Positions 16,170 to 25,191 are shown, counted from the first letter of the stretch. The stretch: DNA of 64,000 nt from Roseiarcus sp036513315 (GCA_036513315.1 DATBZF010000053.1:27062-91061); one strand, 5' to 3'. Numbers and translations are program-made. The notes: generated from the letters alone by a model not told the origin.

Positions 16170-16985
16170 ATGGAAGAAAGTCCCGTTCTCGTCGAAATAT
16201 GCGAAGTCGCGCCCGACGCGAACTATCACATCGTCACACTGAATCGCCCGCAAAAGCTCAATGCCTTTATCGGCCCGTTGGTCGGCGCGCTCAACGCCGC
16301 GTTCGACGCGGCGGGGCGCGACAAGACCTGCCGCGCTGTGCTTCTGACCGGCGCTGGGCGCGGGTTTTGCGCGGGGCAGGACCTCAGCGAGCGTCTGGCC
16401 GCGGCGGACGGAACGCCGCCCGATCTCGGCGCAAGTCTCGAAGGCTGGGGCAATCCGCTCATTCGCCGAATGCGCGCCCTTCCCGTGCCGATCGTCTGCG
16501 CCGTCAATGGCGTCGCCGCCGGCGCCGGCGCCAATCTCGCACTGGCCTGCGACATTGTTCTGGCGGCGCGCTCGGCGAGTTTCATCCAGGCCTTCGCGCG
16601 CATTGGACTGATGCCCGATCTCGGCGGCACGTTTCTCCTCACCCGCCTGGCGGGATCGGCGCGAGCCCGAGGCCTCGCCCTGCTGGCCGAGCCGCTCTCG
16701 GCCGCTCACGCCGAGGAATGGGGCCTGATCTGGAAATCGGTCGAGGACGACGCCCTGATGAGCGAAGCGCATGCCTTATGCCAGCGGTTCTGCGCGGCGC
16801 CGCATGCGGCGCTGGCGGCGATCAAGCGCTCGATCGACGCCGCCGCCACCAACAGCCTCGACCAGCAGCTCGATCTGGAGCGAGACTTGCAACGCGGCCT
16901 CGGGCGCACGCCGGACTTCGCCGAAGGCGTGCGCGCTTTTCTCGGCAAACGGCCCGCCGTCTTCGGGCCGCGCGGCGGGGGCTGA
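16170..16985 (+). CDS. enoyl-CoA hydratase/isomerase, PaaG-like
   Basis: A 271-residue crotonase-fold enzyme. The oxyanion-hole segments are visible: RGFCAGQDLSER (about 67-78) and GVAAGAGANLALACDIVLAA (about 113-132), with the substrate-binding FARIGLMPDLGGTFLL. The C-terminal LGRTPDFAEGVRAFLGKRPAVF is typical of the PaaG group (1,2-epoxyphenylacetyl-CoA isomerase), but no other paa gene is nearby, so a general fatty-acid or aromatic acyl-CoA role is as likely. It is convergent with the next SDR gene with an 11-bp gap. Confidence 0.88.
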   Translation: MEESPVLVEICEVAPDANYHIVTLNRPQKLNAFIGPLVGALNAAFDAAGRDKTCRAVLLTGAGRGFCAGQDLSERLAAADGTPPDLGASLEGWGNPLIRRMRALPVPIVCAVNGVAAGAGANLALACDIVLAARSASFIQAFARIGLMPDLGGTFLLTRLAGSARARGLALLAEPLSAAHAEEWGLIWKSVEDDALMSEAHALCQRFCAAPHAALAAIKRSIDAAATNSLDQQLDLERDLQRGLGRTPDFAEGVRAFLGKRPAVFGPRGGG

Positions 16986-16996
16986 CAAACGCGCCG

Positions 16997-17773
16997 TTAG
17001 AACGCGCCCGGAAAGGCGCCGCCATCGATGAGAATATTCTGCCCGGTGATATAGCCGGCCTGCGCACTGGCGAGATAGGCGCATAATTGACCGAACTCGT
17101 AAGCCTCGCCGAATCTCTGCGCCGGGATCGAGGCCTCGCGTTCGGCGCGCACTTTGGCTTCGTCGATGCCCCGGCTGTGGGCCTGCTTCGTAATCGTGCC
17201 GCGTATGCGGTCGGTGTCAAAGGCGCCGGGCTGAATGGAATTGATCGTCACATTGTTGCGAACCGTCGCGCGAGCGGTCGCCGCAAGAAAGGCGGTGAGG
17301 CCCGCCCGCGCGCCCGAGGAGACGTCGAGACCGGCGATCGACGCGCGCACAGAGGAAGAGGTGATATTGATGATCCGTCCGAATTGGCGCTCGATCATGC
17401 CCGGGATCACCGCCTGCGCGAGCGCGATCGGGGTCAGCATATTGGCCTCCAGCCCTCGCAAAATATCCTCGCGCTTGATCGCGTCGAAAGGCTGCGGCGG
17501 CGGCCCGCCATTATTATTGACGAGGATGTCGGGGGCCGGACAGGCGGCGAGCATCGCCGCGCGCACCGAGGGATCGCCGATGTCGCCGGGAATCGCGACG
17601 ACGGCGACGCCGGTCGCGCGGATTTCGTCGGCCGTCGCCGCCAGCAGCTTGGCGTCGCGGCCATTGACGAAGATATCGCATCCCGCCTCAGCCAAAGCCA
17701 AAGCACAAGCCTTGCCCAGTCCCTTGCTGGAGGCGCACACGATAGCCCTACGCCCGGCGATGCCCAGATCCAT
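16997..17773 (-). CDS. SDR-fold protein lacking the catalytic Tyr-Lys
   Basis: A 258-residue short-chain dehydrogenase-like protein. The ATG at 17771-17773 is chosen because GAGGAG sits seven bases upstream. The cofactor region is CASSKGLGKA (residues 13-22) and NNNGGPPPQPF occupies the NAG position; the C-terminus ends GQNILIDGGAFPGAF. Where the family normally has YxxxK it has LDVSSGARAGL, so the catalytic Tyr is absent. This variation characterises a known subgroup often annotated as 3-oxoacyl-ACP reductase, and makes a classical dehydrogenase reaction doubtful. Confidence 0.85.
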   Translation of the reverse strand: MDLGIAGRRAIVCASSKGLGKACALALAEAGCDIFVNGRDAKLLAATADEIRATGVAVVAIPGDIGDPSVRAAMLAACPAPDILVNNNGGPPPQPFDAIKREDILRGLEANMLTPIALAQAVIPGMIERQFGRIINITSSSVRASIAGLDVSSGARAGLTAFLAATARATVRNNVTINSIQPGAFDTDRIRGTITKQAHSRGIDEAKVRAEREASIPAQRFGEAYEFGQLCAYLASAQAGYITGQNILIDGGAFPGAF

Positions 17774-17908
17774 GAAACGCTCCTCGACAAATTCGTTGGC
17801 GAGCATTGTGGCGGCGCTCGCGCCCGCCGACAAGCGTCAATCGACGCCGCCCGGAACCTCGCAGGCTTGGCGACGTTTGCTGACATTCGGCAATTGCGGG
17901 AAAGGCAT

Positions 17909-19183
17909 GTGTGGAAAGAGGTCAATTCCCGCGCCGCGCACGGCGATAAAAGCATTTGGCCCCTCCAGGCGTTGAATTTTTTTATGGCCGACATGCAGGC
18001 CGGCATCGGCCCGTTTCTTGGCGTGTTCCTGCTCGCGCATGGCTGGCGGAGCGGTCTGATTGGATCGGTCATGACAATCGGCGGCGTCGCCGGCATGCTG
18101 ATGACGGCGCCGGCCGGCGCCCTCGTCGATGCGACAACGCGCAAGCGCGCTTATGTCATCGTGTCGGGCATTGGCGCCGTCCTCGCCTCGATGATTATCC
18201 TGTTTTCGCAGAGCTTCTGGCTGGTCGCCGCGTCCCAGGTCGCCACGGCGATCGCGGGCGCCGCGATCGGACCAGCCGTCAACGGCATCACGCTCGGCAT
18301 CGTTCGACAGGCCGGCTTCGTCAGGCAGAACGGACATAATCAGGCGTTCAATCACGCCGGCAACATGGTCGGCGCGGGCCTCTCCGGTTTCCTCGGCTGG
18401 AAATTCGGTTTGCCAGCGGTGTTCTGGCTCGCCGCGATCTTCGGCATCCTTTCCATCATTTCAGTGCTGATGATTCCGCGCGAGGCCATCGACGACAAGG
18501 TCGCGCGCGGCATGAAGCAGAGCGGCGAGGACGCCGGCAAGGCGAGCGGCTTGCGCGTTCTGGCCGAGTGCAGGCCGCTGCTGATCCTCGCGGCCGCGCT
18601 CGCCTGCTTCCATCTGGGCAACGGCGCGATGCTGCCGCTCTACGGGATGGCGGTGGTCGCCGCCAGACAAGGCGATCCGGCCGGCTTCGTCGCGTTGACC
18701 ATCGTGGTGGCGCAAGGCGTGATGATCGTCGCCTCTCTGATCGCCATGCGCATGATCGAAAAAGAAGGCGCCTGGGTCGTTGTGCTGATTTCGTTCCTCG
18801 CGCTTCCCCTGCGCGGTCTGATCGCCGCCTATCTCATCAACCGATGGGGCGTTTATCCCGTCCAGATGCTGGACGGCGTCGGCGCCGGATTGCAGAGCGT
18901 CGCGGTCCCCGCCTTGGTCGCGCGCATCCTGAACGGTACCGGCCGCATCAATGTCGGCCAGGGCGCCGTCATGACTGTCCAGGGCCTTGGCGCGTCGCTC
19001 AGCCCCGCCATTGGCGGCTGGATCGCGCAAGAGATCGGCTATGGCGCGGCGTTCATGATCCTTGGCGGCTTCGCGCTCGGCTCGCTCGCGCTATGGATCA
19101 CCTGTGCGGAAGTCCTCAAACCGGCTTGCCAGGGCGCGCCTGAGGGCGAATATGTCCCGCAGGCAAGACCGATCGCCCGATGA
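17909..19183 (+). CDS. MFS transporter
   Basis: A 424-residue 12-helix permease. The frame is open far upstream (to 17087), but that part overlaps the divergent SDR gene and is not hydrophobic; GTG at 17909-17911 preceded by GGGAAAGG is the best start. The protein begins with the family-typical LNFFMADMQAGIGPFLGVFL and has the cytosolic motif DATTRKRAY after helix 2. It is the first gene of a three-gene unit: its stop overlaps the start of the LpxH-like gene (ATGA). The shared operon with a lipid A-type phosphoesterase and a glycosyltransferase suggests an envelope-related substrate, which is inference. Confidence 0.87.
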   Translation: MWKEVNSRAAHGDKSIWPLQALNFFMADMQAGIGPFLGVFLLAHGWRSGLIGSVMTIGGVAGMLMTAPAGALVDATTRKRAYVIVSGIGAVLASMIILFSQSFWLVAASQVATAIAGAAIGPAVNGITLGIVRQAGFVRQNGHNQAFNHAGNMVGAGLSGFLGWKFGLPAVFWLAAIFGILSIISVLMIPREAIDDKVARGMKQSGEDAGKASGLRVLAECRPLLILAAALACFHLGNGAMLPLYGMAVVAARQGDPAGFVALTIVVAQGVMIVASLIAMRMIEKEGAWVVVLISFLALPLRGLIAAYLINRWGVYPVQMLDGVGAGLQSVAVPALVARILNGTGRINVGQGAVMTVQGLGASLSPAIGGWIAQEIGYGAAFMILGGFALGSLALWITCAEVLKPACQGAPEGEYVPQARPIAR

Positions 19184-20085
19184 GCTTCGTCATAGCTTTG
19201 ACATCAGAATCTGGCCAAAGGTCTCAAGCGGGCGATCAATTCGCGCGAGAATTCGAGGCGGCCTTGGCCAAAAATCAGGATAGCATCACGCGTTATCGCA
19301 CGATTTTCATGTCGGATCTGCACCTCGGCACGCGCGGCTGCCAGGCGGAGCTGATGCTGGACTTCCTGCGCCATCACGATGCCGATACGATATTCCTGGT
19401 CGGCGACATCGTCGACGGCTGGAGGCTGAAATCCGGTTGGTACTGGCCGCAGGCGCACAACGACATCATTCAAAAGCTGTTGCGCAAAGTGCGGCACGGC
19501 GCGCGGATGATCTTCGTGCCCGGCAATCACGACGAGTTTGGACGTCAATTTCTCGGGCTCACCTTCGGAGGGATCGAGATCGTCGGCGATACGGTTCACA
19601 CTACCGCCGACGGGCGCCGATTCCTGGTCATGCACGGCGATGAGTTCGACGTCGTCGTCCGGCACGCCAAATGGCTCGCCTTCTTCGGCGACTGGGCCTA
19701 TGAGACGGCGCTGTTCATCAATACCCACTTCAATCGCGTGCGCCGCCTGCTCGGCTTCGGCTATTGGTCGTTTTCGGCCTGGGCCAAGCTCAAGGTCAAG
19801 AATGCCGTCAATTTCATCGGCAGTTTCGAGCGCGAATTGGCGGGCGAGGCCCGGAGGCGTGGCGCCGACGGCGTTATCTGCGGCCATATCCATCATGCCG
19901 CCATTCGCGAAATCGAGGGAATTACTTATGTAAACACCGGCGATTTCGTCGAATCCTGTTCCGTCGTCGTCGAACATTTTGACGGCCGGCTCGAGATTGT
20001 TTATTGGGCGACGCTGACGGCCAAATCAAGGCTGGCGCCGCAAGAAAACGATGCGGAGGCCGAAGTCGAGGCGAAAGCGGCTTAA
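19180..20085 (+). CDS. LpxH-like metallophosphoesterase (UDP-2,3-diacylglucosamine diphosphatase family)
   Basis: A 301-residue calcineurin-fold phosphoesterase of the COG2908 group. Metal-binding motifs are SDLHLG (Asp46, His48), GDIVDG (Asp76), GNHDE (Asn116, His117), MHGDEFD and GHIHH. A 35-residue N-terminal extension and an Ala/Glu-rich tail flank the domain. LpxH removes UMP from UDP-diacylglucosamine in lipid A synthesis; many alphaproteobacteria use LpxI for that step, so this homologue may act on another envelope nucleotide-lipid. It is translationally coupled on both sides (ATGA with the MFS gene, TAATG with the glycosyltransferase). Confidence 0.87.
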   Translation: MSFVIALTSESGQRSQAGDQFAREFEAALAKNQDSITRYRTIFMSDLHLGTRGCQAELMLDFLRHHDADTIFLVGDIVDGWRLKSGWYWPQAHNDIIQKLLRKVRHGARMIFVPGNHDEFGRQFLGLTFGGIEIVGDTVHTTADGRRFLVMHGDEFDVVVRHAKWLAFFGDWAYETALFINTHFNRVRRLLGFGYWSFSAWAKLKVKNAVNFIGSFERELAGEARRRGADGVICGHIHHAAIREIEGITYVNTGDFVESCSVVVEHFDGRLEIVYWATLTAKSRLAPQENDAEAEVEAKAA

Positions 20086-21125
20086 TGCGAATTCTTATCG
20101 CCACGGATGCGTGGCGCCCGCAGATCAACGGCGTCGTGCATTCGCTTGAGCAAATGTCGATCGCCGCGCGGACTCAGGGCGTCGAGATCGATTTCCTGAC
20201 GCCGCAAGGGTTTCACACCGTCCCGATGCCGACCTATCCCGAAGTCAGGCTTGCGCTCGCCTCGTGGGGCGCTGTCGCACGGCGGATCGAGGCGACGCGG
20301 CCGGACCATATCCATATTGCCACCGAAGGGCCGATCGGCTTTGCCGCGCGCCATTATTGCAAGGCGAACAAGCGGGTATTCACAACCAGCTATCACACGC
20401 GGTTTCCCGAATATGTCGCCCAGCGCGTACCGATACCCGAGCGCTGGTCCTATGCCGCTCTGCGCCGCTTCCATGCGCCAGCCGCGGTCGTGATGGTTCC
20501 GACCCCGACAATCCGCGATGAATTGACCCAGCGGGGCTTTGCGCGCGTCAAGGTCTGGTCGCGCGGCGTCGATCATCTGACTTTCCGGCCGCGCGATACC
20601 AGCGTTCTCGATTTTCCGCGACCGATCTTTCTTTGTGTCGGCCGCGTCGCGGTCGAAAAGAATCTCGGCGCGTTCCTGAGCCTGAAACTGCCGGGATCGA
20701 AGGTGATCGTCGGCGACGGGCCCGCACGGGCCTCGCTCGAACAAAAATATCCGCATGTCCATTTCCTCGGCGCCCGTTCGGGCGAGATTCTCGCGCAAAC
20801 CTACGCCAGCGCCGACGTCTTCGTCTTTCCCAGTCGCACCGACACATTCGGCATCGTTCTGATCGAGGCGCTGGCGAGCGGCGTGCCCGTCGCCGCCTAT
20901 CCGGTGGCCGGACCGCTCGACGTCATCGGGACGAGCGACGCCGGCGTTCTTAGCGAGGACTTGGGCGCCGCATGCCTCGCCGCGCTGCAAATCCCGCGCG
21001 CCGCCGCGCGCCAGCATTCGCTGCAATTCACGTGGAGCGAGAGCGCTCGGCAGTTTCTTGGCAATGTCGTGCAGGGCCGCGAACAGCATATCGTTCTGGC
21101 CAGGGAGCTCGAGCCTTTGGCCTAA
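20085..21125 (+). CDS. glycosyltransferase family 4 (alpha-mannosyltransferase-like)
   Basis: A 346-residue GT-B glycosyltransferase. The N-terminal domain starts RILIATDAWRPQINGVVHSL, and the C-terminal nucleotide-sugar domain has FLCVGRVAVEKNL and the catalytic-loop motif TDTFGIVLIEALASGVPVAA. It resembles GDP-mannose- or UDP-sugar-dependent transferases that build glycolipids. The start overlaps the stop of the LpxH-like gene by one base. Together with the phosphoesterase and MFS genes it may form a glycolipid-assembly unit. Its end overlaps the convergent tetR-type gene by four bases. Confidence 0.88.
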   Translation: MRILIATDAWRPQINGVVHSLEQMSIAARTQGVEIDFLTPQGFHTVPMPTYPEVRLALASWGAVARRIEATRPDHIHIATEGPIGFAARHYCKANKRVFTTSYHTRFPEYVAQRVPIPERWSYAALRRFHAPAAVVMVPTPTIRDELTQRGFARVKVWSRGVDHLTFRPRDTSVLDFPRPIFLCVGRVAVEKNLGAFLSLKLPGSKVIVGDGPARASLEQKYPHVHFLGARSGEILAQTYASADVFVFPSRTDTFGIVLIEALASGVPVAAYPVAGPLDVIGTSDAGVLSEDLGAACLAALQIPRAAARQHSLQFTWSESARQFLGNVVQGREQHIVLARELEPLA

Positions 21126-21700
21126 CGCGCCGCGGGGGCTGAGAACTCCCGCGCCAGCGTCAGCGCCGCCTTCTCGCCGCTCGCCAGGATTTGATCCGAC
21201 AGAGCCTTGTCGGCCACCGCCCGCGCAAGCTGGAGCGCGCCCATCATCACGGCGAGTATCGCGATTGCCCCCTGCCGATCTCCTCTCGGCAGGTGCTCGG
21301 CGATCAACGCGACATGCGCCTCGAATTCCTCGGTAAGGGCGCTCCGCGTTGATTTCGGGCGCCGCGCGATCTCCGACGTGAGCGCGGCGAAAGCGCAGCC
21401 GCGTTCGGGCCTGTCGCGATGAAGCGGCTTCATATAAGCGCGAATGACACCCGCCAGACCTTCGCGCGCGCCGGCTTCGGCAAGGTCGGCGCGACTCTTG
21501 CGCAAGGCGTCGGCGTTCGCGGCGCGGACCAGTTCCTCCTTGGAGGAAAAATGACTGTAGAAGCCGCCATGGGTCAGGCCCGCGCCCGCCATCAGCCCGG
21601 CGACGCCGACCGCCTCGATACCGTCGCGTCGGAACTGCTCCGACGCGATCCTGACGATATGCTTCCGTGTGGCGTCCTTATGGCCTTTCGCGTAACGCAT
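21122..21700 (-). CDS. TetR/AcrR-family repressor
   Basis: A 192-residue regulator from the ATG at 21698-21700 (MRYAKGHKDATRKHIVRIAS). The helix-turn-helix is at about 24-55 (GIEAVGVAGLMAGAGLTHGGFYSHFSSKEEL in two pieces), followed by an all-alpha ligand domain with ERGCAFAALTSEIARRP. The THGGFYSHF signature is typical of regulators of reactive-electrophile or fatty-acid metabolism genes such as NemR/AcuR relatives. It is divergent from a thiolase gene with a 132-bp shared control region, which is the expected target. Confidence 0.87.
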   Translation of the reverse strand: MRYAKGHKDATRKHIVRIASEQFRRDGIEAVGVAGLMAGAGLTHGGFYSHFSSKEELVRAANADALRKSRADLAEAGAREGLAGVIRAYMKPLHRDRPERGCAFAALTSEIARRPKSTRSALTEEFEAHVALIAEHLPRGDRQGAIAILAVMMGALQLARAVADKALSDQILASGEKAALTLAREFSAPAAR

Positions 21701-21733
21701 GGGATGGATGTTCTCCCGTCCGGCGGCCAGCGC

Positions 21734-21778
21734 TATTGCATTACGACGAACATATATTATGGTACCCATCATGCAATA
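21734..21778. promoter_or_regulatory. symmetric divergent control region of tetR-type and thiolase genes
   Basis: TATTGCAT (21734-21741) and ATGCAATA (21771-21778) form an 8-bp inverted repeat around an AT-rich centre containing CATATATTATGG and the near-palindrome ATGGTACCCAT. Each TTGCAT could act as a -35 for one direction. A likely binding region for the TetR-type protein. Confidence 0.45.
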
Positions 21779-21832
21779 AACGGCGCCTCGGCGCAAGCCT
21801 CGGTCGCCGGCGCCGCAACGCAGGAGCGATTC

Positions 21833-23023
21833 ATGTCCAACGCCGATCCCGTCGTCATTGTCGCCGCCGCCCGCACGCCGCTCGGTCGGTTCCTGGGCGA
21901 GCTGAGCGGGCTTTCCGCGCCGGGGCTGGGCGCCCATGTGATCCGCGCCGCGCTCGAGCGCGCCAGGCTCGCGCCCGAGCGCGTCGACGAGGCGTTGATG
22001 GGCTGCGTCCTGCCAGCCGGCCAGGGCCAGGCGCCCGCCCGCCAGGCCGCGAAGGGAGCCGGACTGCCCGACGCCACCGGCGCGACCACGGTCAACAAAG
22101 TCTGCGGCTCCGGCATGAAGGCGACCATGCTCGCCCATGATCTCATCCTGGCGGGTTCGGCCGAGATCGTCGTCGCCGGCGGCATGGAATCGATGTCGAA
22201 CGCGCCCTACCTGCTCGCCAAGGCGCGCGGCGGTTACCGCATGGGTCATGACCGCATCATCGACCATATGATGCTGGACGGCCTTGAGGACGCCTATGAA
22301 GGCGGCCGCTCGATGGGCGATTTCGGCGAGGCGACGGCGCAGGCCTATCAGTTCAGCCGGGCCGAACAGGACGCCTATGCGGTCAAGACGCTAAGCCGCG
22401 CCAGACAAGCGATCGAAGACGGCGCCTTCGCCGCCGAAATCGCGCCGATCGCGATTGCCGCCAAGGGCGGCGACCGCTCGATCGCCAGCGACGAGAACCC
22501 GCTCAAGGTCTCGCCCGACAAAATTCCCTCGCTGAAACCCGCCTTCCGCCCTGACGGAACGATCACGGCGGCAAGTTCGTCGGCCAATGCCGACGGCGCC
22601 GCCGCGCTGATCCTGACCCGGCGCTCGCGGGCCGAACGCGACGGCCTGCCGATCCTTGCCGAGATCAGGGCGCATGCGACCCATTCGCAGGAGCCGGCCT
22701 GGTTCACTACGGCGCCGATCCCGGCGATCCGCAAAGTCCTCGCCAAGGCCGGCTGGACCATCGGCGACGTCGATCTGTTCGAGATCAACGAGGCTTTTGC
22801 AGTCGTCGCCATGGCCGCGCAGCGCGATCTCAGCATTGCCGAGGATCGGCTCAACATTCATGGCGGCGCCTGCGCGCTCGGCCATCCGATCGGCGCCACC
22901 GGCGCGCGCATCATCGTGACGCTGCTGCACGCCCTCCAGCGCCATGGCTTGACCCGCGGGGTCGCGTCCTTATGCATCGGCGGCGGCGAAGCCACGGCGA
23001 TCGCAATCGAGCGCGTCCATTAG
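21833..23023 (+). CDS. acetyl-CoA C-acyltransferase (thiolase)
   Basis: A 396-residue thiolase from the ATG at 21833-21835, with CAGGAG six bases upstream. The nucleophile Cys91 lies in VNKVCGSGMKA, the second-half motif is NEAFAVV, His351 is in GGACALGHPIGATG and the last catalytic Cys381 in SLCIGGGEA. It catalyses reversible condensation or cleavage of (aceto)acetyl-CoA, feeding PHB synthesis or beta-oxidation. It is not next to phaB or phaC and is probably controlled by the divergent TetR-type repressor. Confidence 0.93.
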   Translation: MSNADPVVIVAAARTPLGRFLGELSGLSAPGLGAHVIRAALERARLAPERVDEALMGCVLPAGQGQAPARQAAKGAGLPDATGATTVNKVCGSGMKATMLAHDLILAGSAEIVVAGGMESMSNAPYLLAKARGGYRMGHDRIIDHMMLDGLEDAYEGGRSMGDFGEATAQAYQFSRAEQDAYAVKTLSRARQAIEDGAFAAEIAPIAIAAKGGDRSIASDENPLKVSPDKIPSLKPAFRPDGTITAASSSANADGAAALILTRRSRAERDGLPILAEIRAHATHSQEPAWFTTAPIPAIRKVLAKAGWTIGDVDLFEINEAFAVVAMAAQRDLSIAEDRLNIHGGACALGHPIGATGARIIVTLLHALQRHGLTRGVASLCIGGGEATAIAIERVH

Positions 23024-23177
23024 AAGACCGCCGAAAGCGCGCTGACGCCTCAACAGGCCTCGGGAGCCTCATCGCTCAGGAAATGTTGATTTGTCCGCCC
23101 ATGCGGGAGCGTTTACGGCAAACCTTCCCGCCGCCGGCGCCATCCGGCGTCCGCAAAATCAAATCGAGGCCGAAACG

Positions 23178-24176
23178 ATGAGCATTCCGACAACCCGTCT
23201 CGGACGAACCGGCCTGAATGTTTCCCGCCTCGCGCTCGGCACGATGACATTCGGCCTGCAGACCGAAGAAGCCGTGGCGCATCAGATCCTGGCGAAGGCG
23301 GCTTCCGCCGGCGTCAACTTTCTTGACACGGCCGACGTCTATCCCCTTGGCGGCGACCTCGGCACGGTCGGGCGCACCGAGGAAATCCTCGGCCGCTGGC
23401 TCAAGGGTCAGCGTCAATCCTACATCCTGGCGACCAAGGCGGTCGGGCGGATGGGGCCGAATGCCTGGAACCAGGGCGCGTCGCGCAAACATCTTCTCGA
23501 CGCGATCGACGCCTCGCTGCGCCGCCTGCAGACCGATTATGTCGACCTCTATCAATTGCATTCCGACGATGCCGAAACACCGCTGGACGAGACGCTCGAG
23601 GCGCTGGACGCGATCGTCAGATCCGGCAAGGCGCGCTATGTCGGCGTGTCCAATTTCCTCGCCTACCGCGCGGCGCGGGCGCTCGGCCGTGCCGATGTCA
23701 AAGGCTGGGCCCGCATCGTCTCGCTGCAACCGCGCTACAGCCTGCTGTTTCGCGAAATCGAGCGCGAACTGCTGCCCCTCGCGCTCGAGGAGGGGCTGGG
23801 CGTGATCCCGTATAACCCACTGGCGGGCGGTCTGCTGACCGGCAAGCACAAACCCGGCTCGGCGCCGACGCCGGGCACGCGCTTCACTCTTGGCACGACC
23901 GCCCAGCGCTATCAGGAGCGCTACTGGAACGAGCGCGACTTTTCGACGGTGCAGCGCCTGCAAGGCCTCGCCGCCGAAGCGGGGGTTTCGCTGACCACGC
24001 TCTCGGTCGCCTGGACGCTCGCCAATCCCGCCATCACCGCGCCGCTGCTCGGCGCGAGCCGCCCCGAACAACTCGACGAGACGCTCGCGGCGGCGACCTA
24101 CCGGCTCGATCCGGCTCTCAAGCAGAAGCTCGACGAACTCACCGCCGAATATCGCCGCGGCGACGCGCCGCGGTAA
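23178..24176 (+). CDS. aldo/keto reductase
   Basis: A 332-residue TIM-barrel NADP-dependent oxidoreductase of the Tas/YajO-like group. Start ATG at 23178 has GAGG upstream. Characteristic segments are LGRTGLNVSRLALGTMTFG, NFLDTADVYPLGG (the catalytic Asp and Tyr), DYVDLYQLHSDD, GVSNFLAYRA and the cofactor-binding SVAWTLANPAITAPLLGASR. The substrate cannot be told. It follows the thiolase by 154 bp on the same strand and is convergent with meaB. Confidence 0.9.
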   Translation: MSIPTTRLGRTGLNVSRLALGTMTFGLQTEEAVAHQILAKAASAGVNFLDTADVYPLGGDLGTVGRTEEILGRWLKGQRQSYILATKAVGRMGPNAWNQGASRKHLLDAIDASLRRLQTDYVDLYQLHSDDAETPLDETLEALDAIVRSGKARYVGVSNFLAYRAARALGRADVKGWARIVSLQPRYSLLFREIERELLPLALEEGLGVIPYNPLAGGLLTGKHKPGSAPTPGTRFTLGTTAQRYQERYWNERDFSTVQRLQGLAAEAGVSLTTLSVAWTLANPAITAPLLGASRPEQLDETLAAATYRLDPALKQKLDELTAEYRRGDAPR

Positions 24177-24204
24177 TGGCGAAGCGCGCTTTCTGAGGTA
24201 AGGC

Positions 24205-25191
24205 TCAGGCCGTCTTCGCCAGCGCGAGGATCTGTTTGACCGCCGCTTCGGGGGCGAGCGCGCCCTGCCCTACTTCGCGTTCGATCTCGGCGAGCTCAGC
24301 TCTGACCGCGTCATTGTCGAGCACCTGGAGCATGAGGCGCTCTTCAAGCAAGGCCCACATCCATTTGATTTGTTGACGCGCCCGCTTGCGCACCAGTTCG
24401 CCGCTGGCGCTGAGCACAGCGCGATGGCGCTCGATCTCTCCCCACATTTCAACGAGGCCTTGATTGCCGAGGCCGGAGACCAGCATCACCGGCGGCGTCC
24501 AGTCCGGCGACGCCGGCGCCAGAATGCGCAAGGCGCCGCCATATTCGGCGGCGGCCTGGCGCGCGCGCGCCGGATCGACATCCGCCTTGTTGACCGCCAC
24601 CATATCGGCCTGCTCGATGATGCCTTTCTTGATGCCCTGCAATTCGTCGCCCGCGCCTGGCAGCGTCAACACCAGGAAGAAATCGGTCATGTCGGCGACG
24701 GCGGTCTCGGACTGGCCGACTCCGACGGTTTCGATCAGCAGGACGTCGAATCCCGCCACCTCGCAAAGCACCATCGCCTCGCGTGTGCGCGCCGCCACCC
24801 CGTCCAATGTCCCGGCCGCAGGCGAAGGGCGGATGTAGGCGTTCGGATCGACCGCCAGCCGCGCCATCCGGGTCTTGTCGCCGAGGATCGAGCCGCCCGA
24901 ACTTTTCGATGACGGATCGACCGCCAGAACGGCGATCCGGTGACCCCCAGCCGTCAGATTGGAGCCCAAAGCGTCGATCAGCGTCGACTTGCCGACGCCG
25001 GGTACGCCAGTGATCCCGATGCGCATCGCCGCGCCGGCGCCGGGCGCAAGCATCTGGATCAACGCCTGCGCCAGCAGCCGATGGTCGCTTCGGCGGCTTT
25101 CGACCAGGGTTATTGCGCGCGCGAGCGTCGCACGGTCGCCGGAGCGAAGCTTTTGCGCCATTTCTGCAACGAGAGAGTCGCTGACGGTCAT
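24205..25191 (-). CDS. meaB: methylmalonyl-CoA mutase-associated GTPase MeaB
   Basis: A 328-residue G3E P-loop GTPase of the MeaB/ArgK family, chaperone of the adenosylcobalamin-dependent methylmalonyl-CoA (or related acyl-CoA) mutase. Walker A is GVPGVGKS at 62-69; VDPSSKSSGGSILGDKTRM, ETVGVGQSE and the base-specificity motif NKAD follow, and the C-terminal helical dimerisation region is complete. The mutase genes are not in the window. It is convergent with the aldo/keto reductase and divergent from the lipoprotein hydrolase gene. Confidence 0.95.
   Translation of the reverse strand: MTVSDSLVAEMAQKLRSGDRATLARAITLVESRRSDHRLLAQALIQMLAPGAGAAMRIGITGVPGVGKSTLIDALGSNLTAGGHRIAVLAVDPSSKSSGGSILGDKTRMARLAVDPNAYIRPSPAAGTLDGVAARTREAMVLCEVAGFDVLLIETVGVGQSETAVADMTDFFLVLTLPGAGDELQGIKKGIIEQADMVAVNKADVDPARARQAAAEYGGALRILAPASPDWTPPVMLVSGLGNQGLVEMWGEIERHRAVLSASGELVRKRARQQIKWMWALLEERLMLQVLDNDAVRAELAEIEREVGQGALAPEAAVKQILALAKTA

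Noticed and set aside
15639..16772. 377-codon minus-strand open frame
   Set aside because: Spans the ends of two real plus-strand genes (DUF2865 and enoyl-CoA hydratase) and has no recognisable domain; shadow frame.
17087..17908. Upstream extension of the MFS frame to 698 residues
   Set aside because: Non-hydrophobic, antisense to the SDR gene; the GTG at 17909 with a good RBS gives a normal MFS N-terminus.
20004..20084. Extended N-terminus of the glycosyltransferase
   Set aside because: Overlaps the phosphoesterase gene out of frame; the TAATG start gives the conserved family beginning.
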